A stretch of DNA of 64,000 nt from Ruegeria sp. PrR005 (GTDB lineage Bacteria; Pseudomonadota; Alphaproteobacteria; Rhodobacterales; Rhodobacteraceae). A program made the translations under genes and the position numbers. Of the stretch, positions 34,086 to 42,644 are shown piece by piece (position 1 is the first letter of the stretch; every line of letters begins with the position of its first letter). The notes under the pieces are model-generated. The model was not told the DNA's origin, ran no database searches, and saw nothing but the letters and a program-made list of their open reading frames with translations. The DNA lies in contig NZ_JAAGOX010000056.1 in NCBI RefSeq assembly GCF_010500245.1, positions 149,265 to 213,264 of the forward strand. Direction: 5' to 3'.

Positions 34086-35369
34086 TCATTGCAGCGCGTC
34101 GGGCAGGTAAAGCGCGATCTGCGGAAAGGCGATCAACGCCACCACCATCGCCAGCATCGCTGCGATATAGGGCAGGGTGCCCAGCATCACCTCGCTCATC
34201 GTGCCGGATTTGCGCGCGCCTTGCACCACGTAAAGGTTCAGCCCCACAGGCGGTGTGATCAGCGCCATCTCGATCAGGACGATCATCAGGATGCCGAACC
34301 AGATCGGGTCATACCCCTGTTCGATCACCAGCGGCACGATGATCGGGATGGTCACCACCATCAGTGACAGGGTCTCGATGAAGAAGCCAAGCACGATATA
34401 GATCACCACGATCACCATCATGAAGGCCAGCGGCGAAAGGCCGAGCCCGCCCAGGAAGTCTTGTAGCTCGCGCCCGATCCCGGCCGAAGCGAGGGTGAAG
34501 TTCAGAAACGAGGCGCCGATCACCACCAGCATGATCATCGAGGTGATCTTGACCGTGCCCAGGATCGCCTCGCCCAGCATCGAAAAGCTGATCCCGCCAA
34601 AGATGGCCGCAATCACCAGCGCACCGGCAACGCCGACGGCAGCGGCCTCGGTCGGGGTGGCCCAGCCTTTGTAGATGGTGCCGATGATCATCGTGAAGAG
34701 CAGGATGATCGGGATCAGCTCGGCCAGCGCGCGGATCATCTCGGAGAGGGTGAACACCCGGCGCTGGCCACCCAAACTGGGGCGGATCGCGCAGATCAGC
34801 GCCGTGACCAGAACGAAGCCCAGCGCCAGCGCGATACCGGGCAGCAGACCCGCCAGGAACAGGCGCGGGATCGAAGTCTGCGTCAGGAAGCCATAGACGA
34901 TCAGGTTGATCGAGGGCGGGATCATGATGCCCAGCGTGCCGCCCGCAGCGATCGCGCCCGAGAACAGCTTGGGGTCGTATCCCAGCTTCTCAGCCTGCGG
35001 CATCGCAACGGTGGCCACGGTGGCGGCGGTCGCGACCGACGAACCGGAAGTGGCCGAGAACATGGTCGAGGTTGCGATGTTTGCATGGACGAGACCACCG
35101 GGCAGCCAGCTGACCCAGCGATCGAGCGCGGCATAGGTTCGGGTGGCCAGCCCGGACCGGACAAGGATTTCTCCCAGCAGCACAAAGAACGGAATGGCGA
35201 TCAGGGTCGCGTTGTTCGAGGTCGACCAGACCAGGTTGCCCAATCCCCTGGTCAGGGGAAACGGGCTGAAGAACGCGTCGATCCCGAAGCCAAGCAGGAA
35301 CAGGACGATACCGACGGGGATCGACAGGCTCAGAAGACCCAGAAGGCCCAGTGTCAGATATCCGATCAT
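34086..35369 (-). CDS. dctM: TRAP transporter large permease (DctM)
   Basis: 427 residues, about 12 membrane helices, the standard length for the DctM subunit. Typical motifs include the inverted repeat GIMIPPSINLIVYG and TPPVGLNLYV. The start is the ATG at 35367-35369, which overlaps the stop of the small permease gene (ATGA); longer in-frame extensions lie inside that gene. Driven by the sodium gradient, it imports an organic acid delivered by the DctP protein encoded two genes upstream. Confidence 0.92.
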   Translation of the reverse strand: MIGYLTLGLLGLLSLSIPVGIVLFLLGFGIDAFFSPFPLTRGLGNLVWSTSNNATLIAIPFFVLLGEILVRSGLATRTYAALDRWVSWLPGGLVHANIATSTMFSATSGSSVATAATVATVAMPQAEKLGYDPKLFSGAIAAGGTLGIMIPPSINLIVYGFLTQTSIPRLFLAGLLPGIALALGFVLVTALICAIRPSLGGQRRVFTLSEMIRALAELIPIILLFTMIIGTIYKGWATPTEAAAVGVAGALVIAAIFGGISFSMLGEAILGTVKITSMIMLVVIGASFLNFTLASAGIGRELQDFLGGLGLSPLAFMMVIVVIYIVLGFFIETLSLMVVTIPIIVPLVIEQGYDPIWFGILMIVLIEMALITPPVGLNLYVVQGARKSGTMSEVMLGTLPYIAAMLAMVVALIAFPQIALYLPDALQ

Positions 35370-35914
35370 TTCAGCGCATCCAGTTCGCCAAAGGTACCGA
35401 TCGCCGCCTCGGAGGCGGCGAAATCGCGGCGCGCGATCAATGTCAGCGCGGCAACGAAGGTCAGCCAGGACACCAGCGCAAACCAGATCCAACCTGCCAG
35501 CCACGGCGCCTGAACCAGCGCCAGCGGTGTTTCCAGCGGCGTGTTCGCGCGCGAGGAATTGGCAAGCGACCGCGACAGTACCGGCCAGCCGCGCACCGCG
35601 ATCAGCGTCACGGTGACGGCCAGCGCCAGCATCGCGGTCAGGTCGAACAGGGCACGGACGCCCCCGGTGGCGCGCCCGCGCAGGATGTCGATGCGAACAT
35701 GGCCCAGCTCGATCAGGGTAAAGGCCATGCCCCAGGACGTTGCGATGGCCATTACATAGCCGCTGATTTCATCCGTCCCCCCCAGCGAGGACCCCATTTG
35801 CCGCAGCACGATATCTGCCAGCACAAAGACCACGCAGGCCAAGAGCAAAACGCCGACCAGGATCGCGATCGTGCGGTTGAGCCGTCTAAGACCTGAAAGC
35901 AGGGTCAGTGCCAT
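35366..35914 (-). CDS. dctQ: TRAP transporter small permease (DctQ)
   Basis: 182 residues with four predicted membrane helices and the family features AIATSWGMAFTLIELGHVRIDIL. It is the small membrane partner required by DctM. The gene is 25 bp downstream of dctP and overlaps dctM by 4 bp. TRAP transporters take up carboxylates or amino acid-like solutes; the ligand cannot be told from this subunit. Confidence 0.88.
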   Translation of the reverse strand: MALTLLSGLRRLNRTIAILVGVLLLACVVFVLADIVLRQMGSSLGGTDEISGYVMAIATSWGMAFTLIELGHVRIDILRGRATGGVRALFDLTAMLALAVTVTLIAVRGWPVLSRSLANSSRANTPLETPLALVQAPWLAGWIWFALVSWLTFVAALTLIARRDFAASEAAIGTFGELDALK

Positions 35915-35939
35915 GAGGGGGTCCTCCTCTGGGTTCGGG

Positions 35940-36974
35940 TCAGCCGCCGATCTTCACGCCGACGGTCTCACCGACCGATGCGTTCCAGCGCGCGGCCCAG
36001 TCGCCGCCTGCGCGTTCGGCCCAGTCCGGCAGGACCTTGGACACCAGCACCTCGCGCGCCTTGGCGAAATCGGCATCCGATACCTCTACCAGAGTCATGC
36101 CGCGTTTGTCGCCCGAGGCGCATTCGCCATTGCCGGTCAGGCAGGCGATGTCATTGTCTAGCGCGCCCTGCGCATCAGCCCAGGCCGGCGCCTCGAACTC
36201 GCTGGCGACCTGTGCTGCGATCAGCTCCTGCATGTCGGCGCCCAGGCTGTTCCACTTGTCGAGGTTGATCGCGGTCACGACGCTGTCCCAGCCCCCCAGC
36301 GGGATCGGCAGCAGATGGGTCGAGACCTCCCACCATCCGGCGGAGTAGCCTGACCCGGCGCCGGTAATTGCGCAGTCGACGACACCTTTCTGCAAGGCAC
36401 CGGGCACTTCGGAGAAGCTGACGTTCACCCCTTCGGCGCCAAGTGCCTCAAGGAACAGGGTGGTCATCCGGCCCGATCCGCGCACCTTCTTGCCCTTGAG
36501 ATCGTCCAGACCGTTGATCTCGGCGTTGCAGAACACCACCTGCGGTGGATAGGGCGCGATGGCCAGGACATGGCTGTTGAAGCGGGCGTTATAGATGTCC
36601 TCGACCATCGGGCGCGCGGCATCGACCATGGCGCGCGCCTCGTCGGCCGTCAACGCCAGCAGCGGCACATCCAGCCCTTCCAGTTCCGGCGCGTCCGCCA
36701 CGGCGTAGTCGGCCACGGTCATCGCCACGTCATAGACACCATCGCCCAGCAGGCGGAACACGTCGCCGACGCCCAGGTTCATCTGGTTATGGGTGGTCAG
36801 AGCCACATTGATCTTTCCGCCGGACGCGGCGGGCAGCGTCTCGTTCCAGAATGGCGCCTCGAACTGCTTGTGCAGTGGCAGGCCGGACCAGCTGCCGACA
36901 ACCGAAAGATCCTCGGCCAGGGCGGGTGCCGCCAGCATCGTGGTTGCGGCCAGGAATGTGAGTGTCTTTTTCAT
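35940..36974 (-). CDS. dctP: TRAP transporter solute-binding protein (DctP)
   Basis: 344 residues from the ATG at 36972-36974 with GGAGA upstream; two further in-frame starts lie 4 and 10 codons upstream. A Sec signal (MKKTLTFLAATTMLAAPALA) directs it to the periplasm. The DctP signature VRGSGRMTTLFLEALGA contains the conserved Arg that binds the ligand carboxylate. Its gene follows the DUF1445 gene by about 40 bp, so uptake and DUF1445 chemistry are probably linked. The ligand is unknown, a carboxylate being likely. Confidence 0.9.
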   Translation of the reverse strand: MKKTLTFLAATTMLAAPALAEDLSVVGSWSGLPLHKQFEAPFWNETLPAASGGKINVALTTHNQMNLGVGDVFRLLGDGVYDVAMTVADYAVADAPELEGLDVPLLALTADEARAMVDAARPMVEDIYNARFNSHVLAIAPYPPQVVFCNAEINGLDDLKGKKVRGSGRMTTLFLEALGAEGVNVSFSEVPGALQKGVVDCAITGAGSGYSAGWWEVSTHLLPIPLGGWDSVVTAINLDKWNSLGADMQELIAAQVASEFEAPAWADAQGALDNDIACLTGNGECASGDKRGMTLVEVSDADFAKAREVLVSKVLPDWAERAGGDWAARWNASVGETVGVKIGG

Positions 36975-37014
36975 CAGTGTCTCCATGTTGTTCTTGGTTA
37001 TCATCGGTTTTAGC

Positions 37015-37833
37015 TCAAGAGGTTGGACGAAGTACCGGAACCTCGGCATCTTCCGGAATGTCGGTGATCAGCATGTGGCCGGGTTTGTGCGTGATACAGA
37101 GCGGTATGGCGGCCTTCTCGATCGCGACCTGGGGGGTGACCCCGCAAGCCCAGAACACAGGCACCTGCCCCTCGCCAATAGGGGCCGGGCCGCCCCAATC
37201 GGGCCGCGCGACGTCCGATATGCCGATCGCGCCCGGGTCTCCGACATGAACCGGTGCGCCATGCGCCAACGGATAGCGGCTCGAGATTTCGATGGCGTCG
37301 GTGACCCTGTCGGCGGCTATGCCGCGCATGCTGACCACCATCTTGCCGCTGAACGGACCGGCGGGAACCGTGTCGATGTTCGAGCGGAACATCGGCACGG
37401 TCCTGTCATTGTCGATATGCCAGACCGGGATTCCCGCCTCGATGAGCGCCCGTTCGAAGGTAAAGGAACAGCCGAGCGCAAAGGCCACCATGTCCGTGCG
37501 CCAGATGTCTTCGATGCTCGGTGTGCTGTGATCCAGACGACCCTCGCGGTAGATGTTATAGGCAGGCACGTCGGTGCGGATGTCGATATCGCGCCCCAAC
37601 GTAAACATCAGCGGGTTGCCGGTGTCCGAGACACCGACAAGCGGGCAAGGTTTGGGATTGCGTTGGCAGTAGCGCATGAAATCCAAGGCAAACGCCGCAG
37701 GCAGAATGGCGAGGTTGGTTTGCAGAAATCCCAGCCCTAGCCCGGCCGTATGGGCGCGATAGCGGCCTGTGCGGATCTCGCCCCTCACCTCGGATATGTC
37801 TGCGCGTCGCAGTCTTTCGTGGTCTGTGGTCAC
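37015..37833 (-). CDS. DUF1445 family protein (putative hydro-lyase / D-glutamate cyclase-like)
   Basis: 272 residues from a GTG start at 37831-37833 with GGGAGG at a good distance; the ATG 14 codons upstream has no ribosome-binding site. DUF1445 hallmarks include LGFLQTNLAILP, GCSFTFERALIEAGIP and FWACGVTPQ. The human family member is a D-glutamate cyclase; bacterial members are annotated as putative hydro-lyases and often sit beside transporters for amino acid-like compounds. Here it leads a TRAP operon downstream of a LysR gene. A role on the imported solute, possibly a D-amino acid or hydroxy acid, is inference. Confidence 0.82.
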   Translation of the reverse strand: MTTDHERLRRADISEVRGEIRTGRYRAHTAGLGLGFLQTNLAILPAAFALDFMRYCQRNPKPCPLVGVSDTGNPLMFTLGRDIDIRTDVPAYNIYREGRLDHSTPSIEDIWRTDMVAFALGCSFTFERALIEAGIPVWHIDNDRTVPMFRSNIDTVPAGPFSGKMVVSMRGIAADRVTDAIEISSRYPLAHGAPVHVGDPGAIGISDVARPDWGGPAPIGEGQVPVFWACGVTPQVAIEKAAIPLCITHKPGHMLITDIPEDAEVPVLRPTS

Positions 37834-37891
37834 CGTGCCGCCTCCCTTTGTCAAAGGGTGGCAAATCTCGCCCATAGCGGCAAATTCAAAA

Positions 37892-37903
37892 TTTTGGCCA
37901 AAA
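37892..37903. promoter_or_regulatory. 12-bp palindrome in the lysR-DUF1445 gap
   Basis: TTTTGGCCAAAA is a perfect palindrome inside a very AT-rich 84-bp spacer, 59 bp upstream of the DUF1445 start codon. It is placed to act as operator or activator site for the TRAP operon. The minus strand also shows a run of eight T just after the lysR stop, which could help end the lysR transcript. Confidence 0.5.
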
Positions 37904-37917
37904 AGAATAAAAAAAAT

Positions 37918-38808
37918 TTATGCAAAGGCGAAGCGCTCTGCCACCTCTTGTGCCAATCTGGCAGCTGTTTCGACCATGTTGCTTTTGGGCTCGGCCAGGT
38001 AAGAGGCGGTAAACCGCAAGGGCGGCGGCACCCAGCCGGGATTGAATTCGCGGATGCGGCCTGTCTCGACATATTCGCGCCCCAACGCCCGGGGCAGGGC
38101 GGCAACGCCCAGGTTGTCCTCGACCAGCCGGAAACAGGTGGAGAGTGACGACGAGGGGAACATCGACACGTCCGGACCGATCCTTTCGAACAGCATCTCG
38201 CGCAGCTCGCGGAACGGGCGGGTGTGGCGGGCATAGGCCAGGATCGGGCGGCGCAGATACAGCGAAGGATCGTCGCAATGTTCGGCCTTGCTGGACACGT
38301 ACCAGGCCAGGTCGAAACCCGGCAACTCGACATTCTCGACCGAGTATTCGGAGACCGGCCCCAGCAGGATCGCCAGATCGAGCGCGTGGTTCAGAAGCGC
38401 ATTGCGCAGATTGATCGAGATGTCGACGTTGAACTCGATTTCCAGCCGGGGATAGACCGCGTGCAGCCGGGCGACCAGTTCGGCAAGCCAGCATTGCGCA
38501 ACCGTTTCCGAGACACCCAGCCTCAGCCGCCCCTCGATGCTCTCGGGCGCGATGACGTCGCGCTCCAGCAGGCCATAGAGGTGCTCGAACCGCTCGGCAT
38601 GGCTGACCAGCATCTCGCCGCGCTTGGTCAGTCGCAAGCCGCCGCCGGTCCGGTCGAACAATTCGGCCCCCACCGCCTGTTCAAGGTTGCGGATCCGCGC
38701 GGTCACGGCGGGTTGCGTCAGGTTCATGCCCTCGGCCGCCTTGCCGACGCCACCCAATCGCACGACCTGAAGGAAGGCACGGATCTGTTCGAGGCTGATT
38801 CTGCTCAT
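37918..38808 (-). CDS. LysR-family transcriptional regulator
   Basis: 296 residues when started at the ATG for MSRISLEQIRAF (38806-38808); five more residues are possible with the upstream start. It has the N-terminal LysR helix-turn-helix (VGGVGKAAEGMNLTQPAVTARIRNLE region) and a C-terminal effector domain. It lies directly upstream of, and in the same direction as, the DUF1445/TRAP genes with an AT-rich spacer, so it is the probable activator of that operon. Its ligand is presumably the imported solute or its product. Confidence 0.87.
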   Translation of the reverse strand: MSRISLEQIRAFLQVVRLGGVGKAAEGMNLTQPAVTARIRNLEQAVGAELFDRTGGGLRLTKRGEMLVSHAERFEHLYGLLERDVIAPESIEGRLRLGVSETVAQCWLAELVARLHAVYPRLEIEFNVDISINLRNALLNHALDLAILLGPVSEYSVENVELPGFDLAWYVSSKAEHCDDPSLYLRRPILAYARHTRPFRELREMLFERIGPDVSMFPSSSLSTCFRLVEDNLGVAALPRALGREYVETGRIREFNPGWVPPPLRFTASYLAEPKSNMVETAARLAQEVAERFAFA

Positions 38809-38865
38809 GCAAAATGGTTGCACATCACCGCCGCGACGTCAGGCGGGTTTCGCGTGAACTACCGC

Positions 38866-40317
38866 TCACATGACCGAAACGTCTGGCTGGGGCGTTCGGT
38901 CAAGTCGGGCCGCCAGCCGGATCACTTCTTTCGACTTCCACCAGATAATCAGGTTTCTCGCCTCCAGCAGACGCCTGTCCGACTTGCGCTCAAACGTGCG
39001 AAGCCCGGTTTCCACCAGCGACCTGGCCAGCCTCACCGGACCACGCCTGGGGCGGCGGCCGATCCGGGTTGCCAGGCGCGCGATCTCCTCCGTTTTCCAT
39101 CCGATCAACATGTCCTTGGCTGCGTGGATGTCGAGGTCGAGCTTGTCTCTCACGGCGTGCAATCCGCTCCGCACCGCGTCTCTTGTCGCGGTGTCGATCC
39201 CTTCATACCCTGCCAGGTCCAGGATTTCATGGATGAGCGCCTGATAGTCCCGAGGAATGTTGTCGCTCTGCTCGATACATTCGAACCTGCGGCGGATCAT
39301 GTTCGTCGCAAACAACAGCTGCGCTGCCGCCGCAGAGTCGCGCCGCATCAGGGCAGACCTGGCCCTGTCGATGCTGTGCAGGGTGTCGTGGAAGTTCGAC
39401 AGGTAATCCGATATCCGCAGTTTCACGCCGGTGTCGGCCTTGGGAATATCGGCAAGGGCAAAGACCTTCGAGGATTTCAGGCCAAGCTGGGTATTGATAA
39501 ACAACAGCTCCTGAACCCCTGCTTCCGCAGCCAGTTGCTGGGCCCTGATCAACTGCTCGGGGCTGTTGTTGCAGTCGAACAGGATGTATTTCCAAATGGT
39601 CCTGATCGGCCGGCCCTCGGCAATGACGCCTTGGCAAAAGGACTTCATGAACTCATAGGCCCGGTCGAATTTCCCCCGCACGCGGTAAGTTTCGAAACTC
39701 TGCTGGTCGACTCCGTCGATGGCGAACATGACCTCATCTATACCCGAATGCACCTGTGTGGGATCGTATATCCCGTGACCGTTCGTGCACATCGAGATAT
39801 TGGCATCCGGGAAGTAGGATTTCGCCAGGCCCGCCATCTTCCAGACATTGCGGTTGAGCAGGGGTTCACCATGCCCTTGAAAGTCAATCGTCCGGATCGA
39901 AACCCCGTCCGCCTTGAAATCGGCCAGGTACTTTTCAAAGATCGCAATATCGAGGTGCCCGGCGCGGCCGTGACGCACTCGTCGTTCGGCAAAGGTCATG
40001 CAACCGGGGCATTCGAGCGTACAGGCGATGGACGGCTCCACCTGAAAGATCAGCAACTCCTTGCGGTTTTGCCATTCGGGGTTGAAACAGGCGCCGCTGG
40101 CCAGGATCAGGCAATCGCGGCAATAGTCCGGAGATGGCATTTCCTCTCGGGCGAGTTTGGTCCGAATGTCATTGAAAACGGGGCCAAAAACAACATCCCT
40201 GGAACAGTCCGTGTCAGGGTCGAAGGGTTTGAGTGTCAGCCTGCTTCCAGCATCATCCCAACAGGCCAACGACCCGTCAGCACGCAGAAAAACGCTGTGG
40301 TTCGAATGGCAATCCAT
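38866..40317 (-). CDS. Radical SAM protein with N-terminal SPASM-like cysteine domain
   Basis: 483 residues. The radical SAM 4Fe-4S site is Cys99/Cys103/Cys106 (CTLECPGC), followed by DFQGHGEPLLN, the GGE-like SAM-binding strand. Before it, residues 3-77 carry six cysteines arranged like an auxiliary-cluster SPASM domain (C3, then DGSLACW at C19, the hydrophobic VFGPVFNDI and CRDC at 66-69), a domain that normally follows the radical SAM core. After about residue 330 the protein is helical and basic with two similar segments (LIGWKTEEIARLATRIGR and IIWWKSKEVIRLAARLDR). No peptide precursor gene is evident. Peptide or sugar modification is possible; the substrate is unknown. It is divergent from the membrane protein gene. 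Confidence 0.78.
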   Translation of the reverse strand: MDCHSNHSVFLRADGSLACWDDAGSRLTLKPFDPDTDCSRDVVFGPVFNDIRTKLAREEMPSPDYCRDCLILASGACFNPEWQNRKELLIFQVEPSIACTLECPGCMTFAERRVRHGRAGHLDIAIFEKYLADFKADGVSIRTIDFQGHGEPLLNRNVWKMAGLAKSYFPDANISMCTNGHGIYDPTQVHSGIDEVMFAIDGVDQQSFETYRVRGKFDRAYEFMKSFCQGVIAEGRPIRTIWKYILFDCNNSPEQLIRAQQLAAEAGVQELLFINTQLGLKSSKVFALADIPKADTGVKLRISDYLSNFHDTLHSIDRARSALMRRDSAAAAQLLFATNMIRRRFECIEQSDNIPRDYQALIHEILDLAGYEGIDTATRDAVRSGLHAVRDKLDLDIHAAKDMLIGWKTEEIARLATRIGRRPRRGPVRLARSLVETGLRTFERKSDRRLLEARNLIIWWKSKEVIRLAARLDRTPQPDVSVM

Positions 40318-40687
40318 GCAACGGCCCCTCTTCCAACCCGGTTACAAATTGACCCATGGAGCCTTTGCGAGTCAAACCTTGTGACTTGTTTCGGCCGTTG
40401 AATGGATCGCTGCCCGGACTGGAGTATCGTGGTCGAGGCTTCTGAAGTCATGCTCAACAGACTTTTTGCTCAGACATGCGTGGGTCAGTTTGAAAACCCT
40501 GGCCGGGCGTGGGGCAAGCAAATCGTCGTCGACAAGTATCAGCCAGTTCGCCCTGTGCGAGGACGCTCTCTCACCCCCTCCCACGTCTGGAACCGATCCA
40601 GGGCAAACCGCTTCTGGCTTGGCGCGGTGGAAAAAGCAGTTAGACTGGACAAAGTCGCGCTTGCACCCCCGGCAGGTACATTGCCCC
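40318..40687. other. 370-bp divergent intergenic region
   Basis: This holds the promoters of the radical SAM gene (leftward) and the membrane protein gene (rightward). An in-frame upward extension of the membrane protein to 40466 exists but has no family-like sequence or ribosome-binding site. I see no clear operator or RNA structure here. Confidence 0.5.
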
Positions 40688-42079
40688 ATGATGATTTCAC
40701 GAACATTCGACCGCGCGGCCGCGGGGTTGCTGGTCTTTCTGACGCTCGCCTTCGGTCTTCGTGAATGGGGGGCGGATGTGCCGCCGCTGCTGATCGAGGG
40801 CCTCGCATTTGTCATCCTGCTTCTGCTCGGTCTGCGTGTGCGCGCAGCGCGCAAGGCCTTTCTCGTCGCTGGGATGGCGCTTTCGGTGTGGCTTGCGGCC
40901 GCTGGCGAGGATTGGCTGAGTCTGTCGCTCGATGGTCTGGACAAGGCGGCGTTCATCGCGGCATTTTTCACGGCGCTGTCCACTTTGCGAAACGTGGCTG
41001 AAACCTCTCCTTCACTGCAAAGGACGGGCAAGTTCCTTGCCAGCCAACCACCCGGCCGCAGATACGCCGCGCTGACGGTAGGCGGTCACCTGTTCGCGTT
41101 GCTGATCAACTACGGATCCATCTCCCTTCTTGGCAGTCTCGCCTCGCAATCCGCGCGATCAGAGACCGACCTGCTGATCCGGTCGCTTCGGTCGCGTCGG
41201 ATGCTGCTTGCGATCCAGCGCGGGTTCATCTCTTCGCTGCCCTGGTCACCTTTGGCCTTTGCGATGGCAATTACGACAGCGGTCGTTCCCGGCGCTTCGT
41301 GGGCGGGGTCCGTGTTGCCGGGTCTGGGGTCTGCCGCGATCATCCTTTTGACGGGTTGGGCAATGGACAGCATCTTCAAGCCAAGGCTTGCAAATCCGCC
41401 CCGACGCATGCCTGTCGAAGGATCCTGGGCGCTTCTTTCGCCATTGTTCGTTCTGCTTGTATTGCTTGCGATGACGGTATTGGGGTTCCATTTCTGGCTG
41501 GATATCCGCGTTGTTGGTGTGGTGATGCTCGTCGTTCCCGCAATCGCGATCGTTTGGGCGATCCTCCAGCACTCCGGCTCGGGCGCCGAGACCTCTTTGC
41601 CCCTACGCGTACGGCGTTTTCTTGGCGAGGAACTGCCCGCCTACCGGGGAGAGCTCGTTCTGCTGATGATGGCGGGTTACATCGGAACAGTCGGAGCGCC
41701 CTTGCTGCAACCGATTGTGATGGCCGCCGGGTTTGATGCGGAGGCGTTGCCACCGTGGCTCGTGCTGGCGTCGCTGGTGTGGATCATACCGCTTTTCGGG
41801 CAGATCGGCATGAACCCCATACTTGCGGTTACGCTGATCGCCCCGCTCCTCCCGGCGCCCGAAACCCTTGGAATAGCGCCATCCGCACTGGTGATCGCCA
41901 TTGCGTCCGGCTGGGCGCTGAGCGGGGCAACGTCACCCTTTACCGCGACAACCCTTTTGATCGGGGCTTTCGGAAACGTCAGCGCACTGCATGTCGGGTT
42001 GAAGTGGAATGGAGGATATTTCATTGTCACCGCCTGTCTGCTGACTGTCTGGGTCCTGGTCTACGGCCTCGTTCTCTAG
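40688..42079 (+). CDS. Polytopic membrane protein, unknown function
   Basis: 463 residues starting at the first of two adjacent ATGs. About eleven hydrophobic helices span the length, with short charged loops such as SLRSRRMLLAIQRG and VRRFLGEELPAYRGE. The general layout, with a glycine/serine-rich helix pair SGWALSGATSPFTATTLLIG near the C-terminus, suggests a transporter of the ion-transporter (IT/DASS-like) kind, but I do not recognise a specific family. No partner gene lies downstream. It diverges from the radical SAM gene and could export or import a product of that enzyme; this is conjecture. Confidence 0.7.
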   Translation: MMISRTFDRAAAGLLVFLTLAFGLREWGADVPPLLIEGLAFVILLLLGLRVRAARKAFLVAGMALSVWLAAAGEDWLSLSLDGLDKAAFIAAFFTALSTLRNVAETSPSLQRTGKFLASQPPGRRYAALTVGGHLFALLINYGSISLLGSLASQSARSETDLLIRSLRSRRMLLAIQRGFISSLPWSPLAFAMAITTAVVPGASWAGSVLPGLGSAAIILLTGWAMDSIFKPRLANPPRRMPVEGSWALLSPLFVLLVLLAMTVLGFHFWLDIRVVGVVMLVVPAIAIVWAILQHSGSGAETSLPLRVRRFLGEELPAYRGELVLLMMAGYIGTVGAPLLQPIVMAAGFDAEALPPWLVLASLVWIIPLFGQIGMNPILAVTLIAPLLPAPETLGIAPSALVIAIASGWALSGATSPFTATTLLIGAFGNVSALHVGLKWNGGYFIVTACLLTVWVLVYGLVL

Positions 42080-42637
42080 GTCAAAGAGCGGCAAAGGTGC
42101 GACAGGGTGAACACCCGTTGCGGGACGCGTTTCGCCTCACAGGGGGTGTTGCGGAAGACACGCGTGCATTCCCTGATCGTAAAGAAACCCGGTCCACCCC
42201 GTCCGATCCGCCCCAGGCAGCGCCCCGCATGATGAGCTTCTCTGCGACCGCCCTGTACCTTGGGTGTCGGTGAGAGGTTGTTGGTCGATGACACCCGTTG
42301 AGGCCCTGATCGGGATACCGGTCGCATCGGGGATGACCCTCGGCTTTGGTACATTCGGGCAGAGGTCTGGGACAGGACAAGCATCGAGACCGACCGACCG
42401 AACGAGCCGTCTCTGATTCGATCCGGTCAGTGGGCACAGGCGGTTTCAACCGCAATCTGGTTCCAAACGGCGGTGAAACCGAAGGAACCTCTTTCGTTCA
42501 ATTCTTTAAACATTCCCTACAGTTGCCTCGGCTCGTGCCGGACGTTGCCTTTTGATCCGAGCGTCGGCTCGCAAAACTTCTTGACCTGACGTGAGCTTCG
42601 AATTTAGTTTCATATAACGGAACAAAAGTTCCATAAA
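42080..42637. other. 558-bp intergenic region before iclR
   Basis: No open frame here resembles a protein; the short ones use the composition of the surrounding sequence at random. It contains TTGACC at 42581 and, at the right end, the inverted repeats upstream of iclR. I see no terminator with a T-run after the membrane protein gene. The size suggests a degraded gene or a regulatory region. Confidence 0.4.
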
Positions 42638-42644
42638 ATGGAAC
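42619..42644. promoter_or_regulatory. Overlapping inverted repeats spanning the iclR start codon
   Basis: GGAACAAAAGTTCC (42619-42632) shares its right half with a second repeat, arms GTTCCAT (42628-42634) and ATGGAAC (42638-42644) around AAA. The start codon at 42638 lies inside the second. Alternating GGAAC/GTTCC half-sites resemble IclR-family operators and would give tight autorepression. Confidence 0.7.

Noticed and set aside
40466..40687. N-terminal extension of the 463-residue membrane protein
   Set aside because: 74 extra residues are hydrophilic, lack a ribosome-binding site and lie in the divergent promoter region; the hydrophobic protein begins at 40688.
42346..42555. 69-codon open frame in the gap before iclR
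   Set aside because: No ribosome-binding site, no family resemblance, random-looking composition.
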